From NCBI GenBank assembly GCA_035295165.1, contig DATGJN010000064.1, positions 1 to 56,628 on the forward strand: DNA of 56,628 nucleotides. The letters are read 5' to 3'. Under the pieces are notes generated by a model. That model was not told the DNA's origin. It did no database searches and saw only the letters and a program-made list of their open reading frames with translations. The position numbers were made by a program, and so were the translations under genes. The stretch's first letter is position 1, and every line of letters begins with the position of its first letter. The DNA comes from a bacterium. Its GTDB lineage: Bacteria > Sysuimicrobiota > Sysuimicrobiia > Sysuimicrobiales > Segetimicrobiaceae. Of this stretch, positions 54,673 through 56,628 are shown one piece after another.

Positions 54673-55833
54673 ATGCGGACAGAGATGCTTCCACTCACGA
54701 AACCGTTCTTCGACGACGACGACTTTCGAGCGCTCAACGACGCGCTGCGGTCCACGTTCGTGAGTGGAGATGGCCCGGAGTGCCGGGCGTTCGAGCAGGA
54801 ACTGGCGGCATACCTTGGAGTGAGGCACGCGTTTTTTACGACCTCCTGCACAGCCGCGCTTGACCTCGCGTTCTTGGTCAAGGGGCTTCCGCAAGGCGCA
54901 GAGGTGATCGTGCCCGACTTCACATTTACGTCGAGTGCGCTCGCCGCGATCATGAACGGATTGAAAGTCGTGCTGGCGGATGTACGCGCTGACAATGGCA
55001 ACCTGGATATGCGACAGTTGGAAGCAAAGATCACTTCTCGAACAGCGGCCGTTGTGTCCGTCGACTACGCGGGGAACCCGGCCGAGATGGACGAGTTGTT
55101 GCGCGTGGCCGGGCGGCACGGATTGTATGTGGTGAGTGACTCCGCGCAGTCGATCGGGGCGACATACAAGGATCGCAAGATCGGCGCGCTGTGCGACGTG
55201 ACCTGTTTCAGTTTCCACGGAACGAAGAACCTCGTCGTTGGCGAGGGCGGGGCGATCGTGACGAACGACGATGAGGTCGCCGACCGGATCATCGTCGCGC
55301 GCGAGAAAGGGACCGACAAGCATCGGTTCCTGTCAAACCCGACGATGAAAGGCTACTATGAGTACATTGGGCGTGGCAATAGCTACGTCCAGTCGAACCT
55401 CTTGGGCGCGCTCGGTCGCTCGCAACTGAAGAAACTGGATTTGATGAACGCGCGTCGTCGCGAGATCGCGGCGTTCTACCAGCGCGAACTCGGCGGAATT
55501 GACGGACTGAGACTTCCCTCGATCACTGACGGGGCAGTGCCGAATTGGCACCTGTTCTACGTTCTGGTCGACGGTTCGTTCAAAGAGGCGCTGATCGATG
55601 GTCTGCGCGCGGAGAGGATCGGCGCCAACATTCACTATCACCCTCTTCACATTAATCGCTACTATCGCGAGGTTTGCTCCTTTGAAGACACGGAGTTTCC
55701 TAATGCGACAGCGTTTTTCAACGGGCTAGTCCGGCTGCCGCTCTACTTTGGAATGTCGGACACGGACACCCGAGACGTCGTCGACGCGGTCCACGCGGTG
55801 ATGGCGGTTCACGTGCGGGCGGGACGGGTCTAG
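54673..55833 (+). CDS. DegT/DnrJ/EryC1 sugar aminotransferase (WecE-like)
   Basis: A 386-residue PLP enzyme. LPLTKPFFDDDDFRAL is the N-terminus; VSGDGPECRAFEQELAAYLG and FFTTSCTAALDLAFL shape the cofactor pocket; SDSAQSIGATYKDR carries the PLP-nitrogen Asp; and the Schiff-base Lys is K185 in FSFHGTKNLVVGEGG. Sequence order is close to WecE/RffA, which aminates dTDP-4-keto-6-deoxyglucose to dTDP-Fuc4N. Here the preceding Gmd instead supplies GDP-4-keto-6-deoxymannose, so a GDP-perosamine-type product is also possible. No rmlA/rmlB lies in the window. Confidence 0.92.
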   Translation: MRTEMLPLTKPFFDDDDFRALNDALRSTFVSGDGPECRAFEQELAAYLGVRHAFFTTSCTAALDLAFLVKGLPQGAEVIVPDFTFTSSALAAIMNGLKVVLADVRADNGNLDMRQLEAKITSRTAAVVSVDYAGNPAEMDELLRVAGRHGLYVVSDSAQSIGATYKDRKIGALCDVTCFSFHGTKNLVVGEGGAIVTNDDEVADRIIVAREKGTDKHRFLSNPTMKGYYEYIGRGNSYVQSNLLGALGRSQLKKLDLMNARRREIAAFYQRELGGIDGLRLPSITDGAVPNWHLFYVLVDGSFKEALIDGLRAERIGANIHYHPLHINRYYREVCSFEDTEFPNATAFFNGLVRLPLYFGMSDTDTRDVVDAVHAVMAVHVRAGRV

Positions 55834-55838
55834 GTCCC

Positions 55839-56375
55839 GTGTACACCTACAAACATGTTGGGTTTCGACCAGTCGAAGCCTCGGATCTTGAGCGTCTGCG
55901 CGAGTTGCGGAACGACATGAGCACTCTGCTGCAGCTTGGATCGGTGGACATGGCGTCCAGCGAAGAGCAGGAGGCGTGGTGGAAGGATCTTGCGCGGCAT
56001 CGGTCGGAGAAGCGCTTTACCATTGTGGAGACCGCTTCCCACGAAATCATCGGGGCGCTGCGCGTGCAGCACATCGACCCCGTGAACGGACACTGTGAGA
56101 TCGGCCTCGACATCGTGCCGTCCCGACGTGGGAGAGGCTACGGGACGGCAAGCTACCAGATGGTGCTCGAGTACATGTTTCTGCACCAGAACATGCATAT
56201 GGTGTACCTGCGGGTTGCAGAGTTCAATCCACGTGCGAGGATGCTATACGAACGTCTGGGCTTCGTGGAGACCGGACGGTATCCGGAGTACCTCTATCGG
56301 CACGGCCGCTACTGGGACTACACGATCATGGCGATGACGCGGGATCAGTACGCCAAGCAGTACCCGGTTCCGTAG
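55839..56375 (+). CDS. GNAT N-acetyltransferase, sugar-modifying
   Basis: A 178-residue GNAT protein from GTG 55839, 5 bp after the aminotransferase stop. The acetyl-CoA loop VPSRRGRGYGTASYQM (R/Q-x-x-G-x-G/A form) and the YLRVAEFNPRARMLYERLGF segment are characteristic. PseH- and RimJ-like members N-acetylate 4-amino-4,6-dideoxy sugars. Coupling to the aminotransferase strongly suggests the acceptor is its amino sugar, giving a 4-acetamido-4,6-dideoxyhexose nucleotide. Confidence 0.88.
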   Translation: MYTYKHVGFRPVEASDLERLRELRNDMSTLLQLGSVDMASSEEQEAWWKDLARHRSEKRFTIVETASHEIIGALRVQHIDPVNGHCEIGLDIVPSRRGRGYGTASYQMVLEYMFLHQNMHMVYLRVAEFNPRARMLYERLGFVETGRYPEYLYRHGRYWDYTIMAMTRDQYAKQYPVP

Positions 56376-56388
56376 GCGCGCCGCTGCG

Positions 56389-56628
56389 GTGCCGGCGCTT
56401 CTGCTCGGAGCAACCGGATTCTTGGGAAAACGGCTTGCCCGACGTCTTGCCGCCGAGGGTGTGACGTTCGTTCCGGTGGCTCGTTCGCTCGGAACGGATC
56501 TTCGGGATCCCCGGCAGTTCCGACACCTCTTTGAAACCCATCCCGGAATCGACGTGGTGTTCCACGCGGCCGCGTTCGTCGGCGGGATCAAGTTCGGTCT
56601 CGCGCATCCGGGGGAGATCTACTACAAT
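56389..56628 (+). CDS. GDP-L-fucose synthase-like SDR, truncated by window end
   Basis: Eighty codons from GTG 56389 remain open to the last base. LLLGATGFLGKRLARRLA is the NAD(P) loop; DLRDPRQFRHLFETHPGIDVVFHAAAFVGGIKFGLAHPGEIYYN closely resembles the GDP-fucose synthase (WcaG/Fcl) pattern HAAxxVGGIxxN. Fcl converts GDP-4-keto-6-deoxymannose, made by gmd (53559), to GDP-L-fucose. The C-terminal Tyr-x3-Lys site lies outside the window, so the assignment stays provisional. Confidence 0.7.
   Translation, partial: MPALLLGATGFLGKRLARRLAAEGVTFVPVARSLGTDLRDPRQFRHLFETHPGIDVVFHAAAFVGGIKFGLAHPGEIYYN

Overview
The window is a high-GC (roughly two-thirds G+C) bacterial chromosome segment that is gene-dense on both strands. 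It uses many GTG and TTG starts and many stop/start overlaps of the GTGA or ATGA type. It carries no rRNA, tRNA, CRISPR array, integrase or insertion sequence that I can see. An OstA/LptD-type outer-membrane protein, two LpxB-like glycosyltransferases and a Wzx/Wzy-type polysaccharide locus suggest a diderm bacterium. The LpxB-related pair and the general gene style would fit a Terrabacteria-like or candidate-phylum diderm, but I cannot name the organism from the sequence.

Region 1 (1-4.0 kb) holds two consecutive LpxB-superfamily genes and a GT39/ArnT-like membrane glycosyltransferase. Region 2 (4.1-8.1 kb) is a redox/stress cluster: a two-domain thioredoxin-fold protein disulfide oxidoreductase, a DUF302 protein, a universal stress protein and a P3A-type H+-ATPase. 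The oxidoreductase is the main discovery. Its second active site reads TGA-Pro-Tyr-Cys, and the frame stays open across the TGA to a complete thioredoxin C-terminus. A bulged stem-loop with an AGGUU loop starts 12 nt after the TGA. Together these indicate a selenoprotein with a UPYC active site. Region 3 (8.2-10.1 kb) pairs a membrane-anchored sulfocyanin-like blue-copper protein with a Tat-exported sulfite-oxidase-family molybdoenzyme.

Region 4 (10.3-18.4 kb) is mixed. It has a sugar-nucleotide epimerase, an aminoglycoside-phosphotransferase-fold kinase, two small unknown genes, a luciferase-like monooxygenase, a FitA/VapC toxin-antitoxin pair with a clear promoter and operator, a coiled-coil protein, a second ribbon-helix-helix antitoxin with an apparently frameshifted PIN toxin, and a methyltransferase. 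Region 5 (18.5-26.1 kb, minus strand) is one tightly packed operon: ABC exporter, three family 2 glycosyltransferases (two of them clear tandem paralogues), a GtrB/DPM1-like glycosyltransferase and an AsnB-type amidotransferase. It is transcribed divergently from a phosphomannomutase, an OstA/LptD-like protein, a DUF2993 lipid-binding-like protein and a fused homocysteine methyltransferase/methylenetetrahydrofolate reductase (26.1-31.9 kb).

Region 6 (32.0-56.6 kb, plus strand) is a long surface-polysaccharide locus. It contains an 890-residue protein that joins two polymerase/ligase-like membrane halves, Ugd and UDP-xylose synthase, a second AsnB, two family 4 glycosyltransferases, a Wzy-like polymerase, a Wzz-like chain-length protein, two more nucleotide-sugar dehydrogenases (one lacking the catalytic Cys), a methyltransferase, an O-antigen-ligase-like protein, a WbaP/WcaJ-type initiating phosphoglycosyltransferase, a GDP-mannose 3,5-epimerase-like enzyme, a Wzx flippase, GDP-mannose 4,6-dehydratase, a DegT/WecE-type aminotransferase, a GNAT acetyltransferase and the start of a GDP-fucose-synthase-like gene that runs off the window. 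Together the genes can make UDP-glucuronate, UDP-xylose, epimerised GDP-hexoses and probably an N-acetylated 4-amino-6-deoxyhexose. They can also assemble the repeat unit on a polyprenyl carrier, flip it, polymerise it and ligate it.
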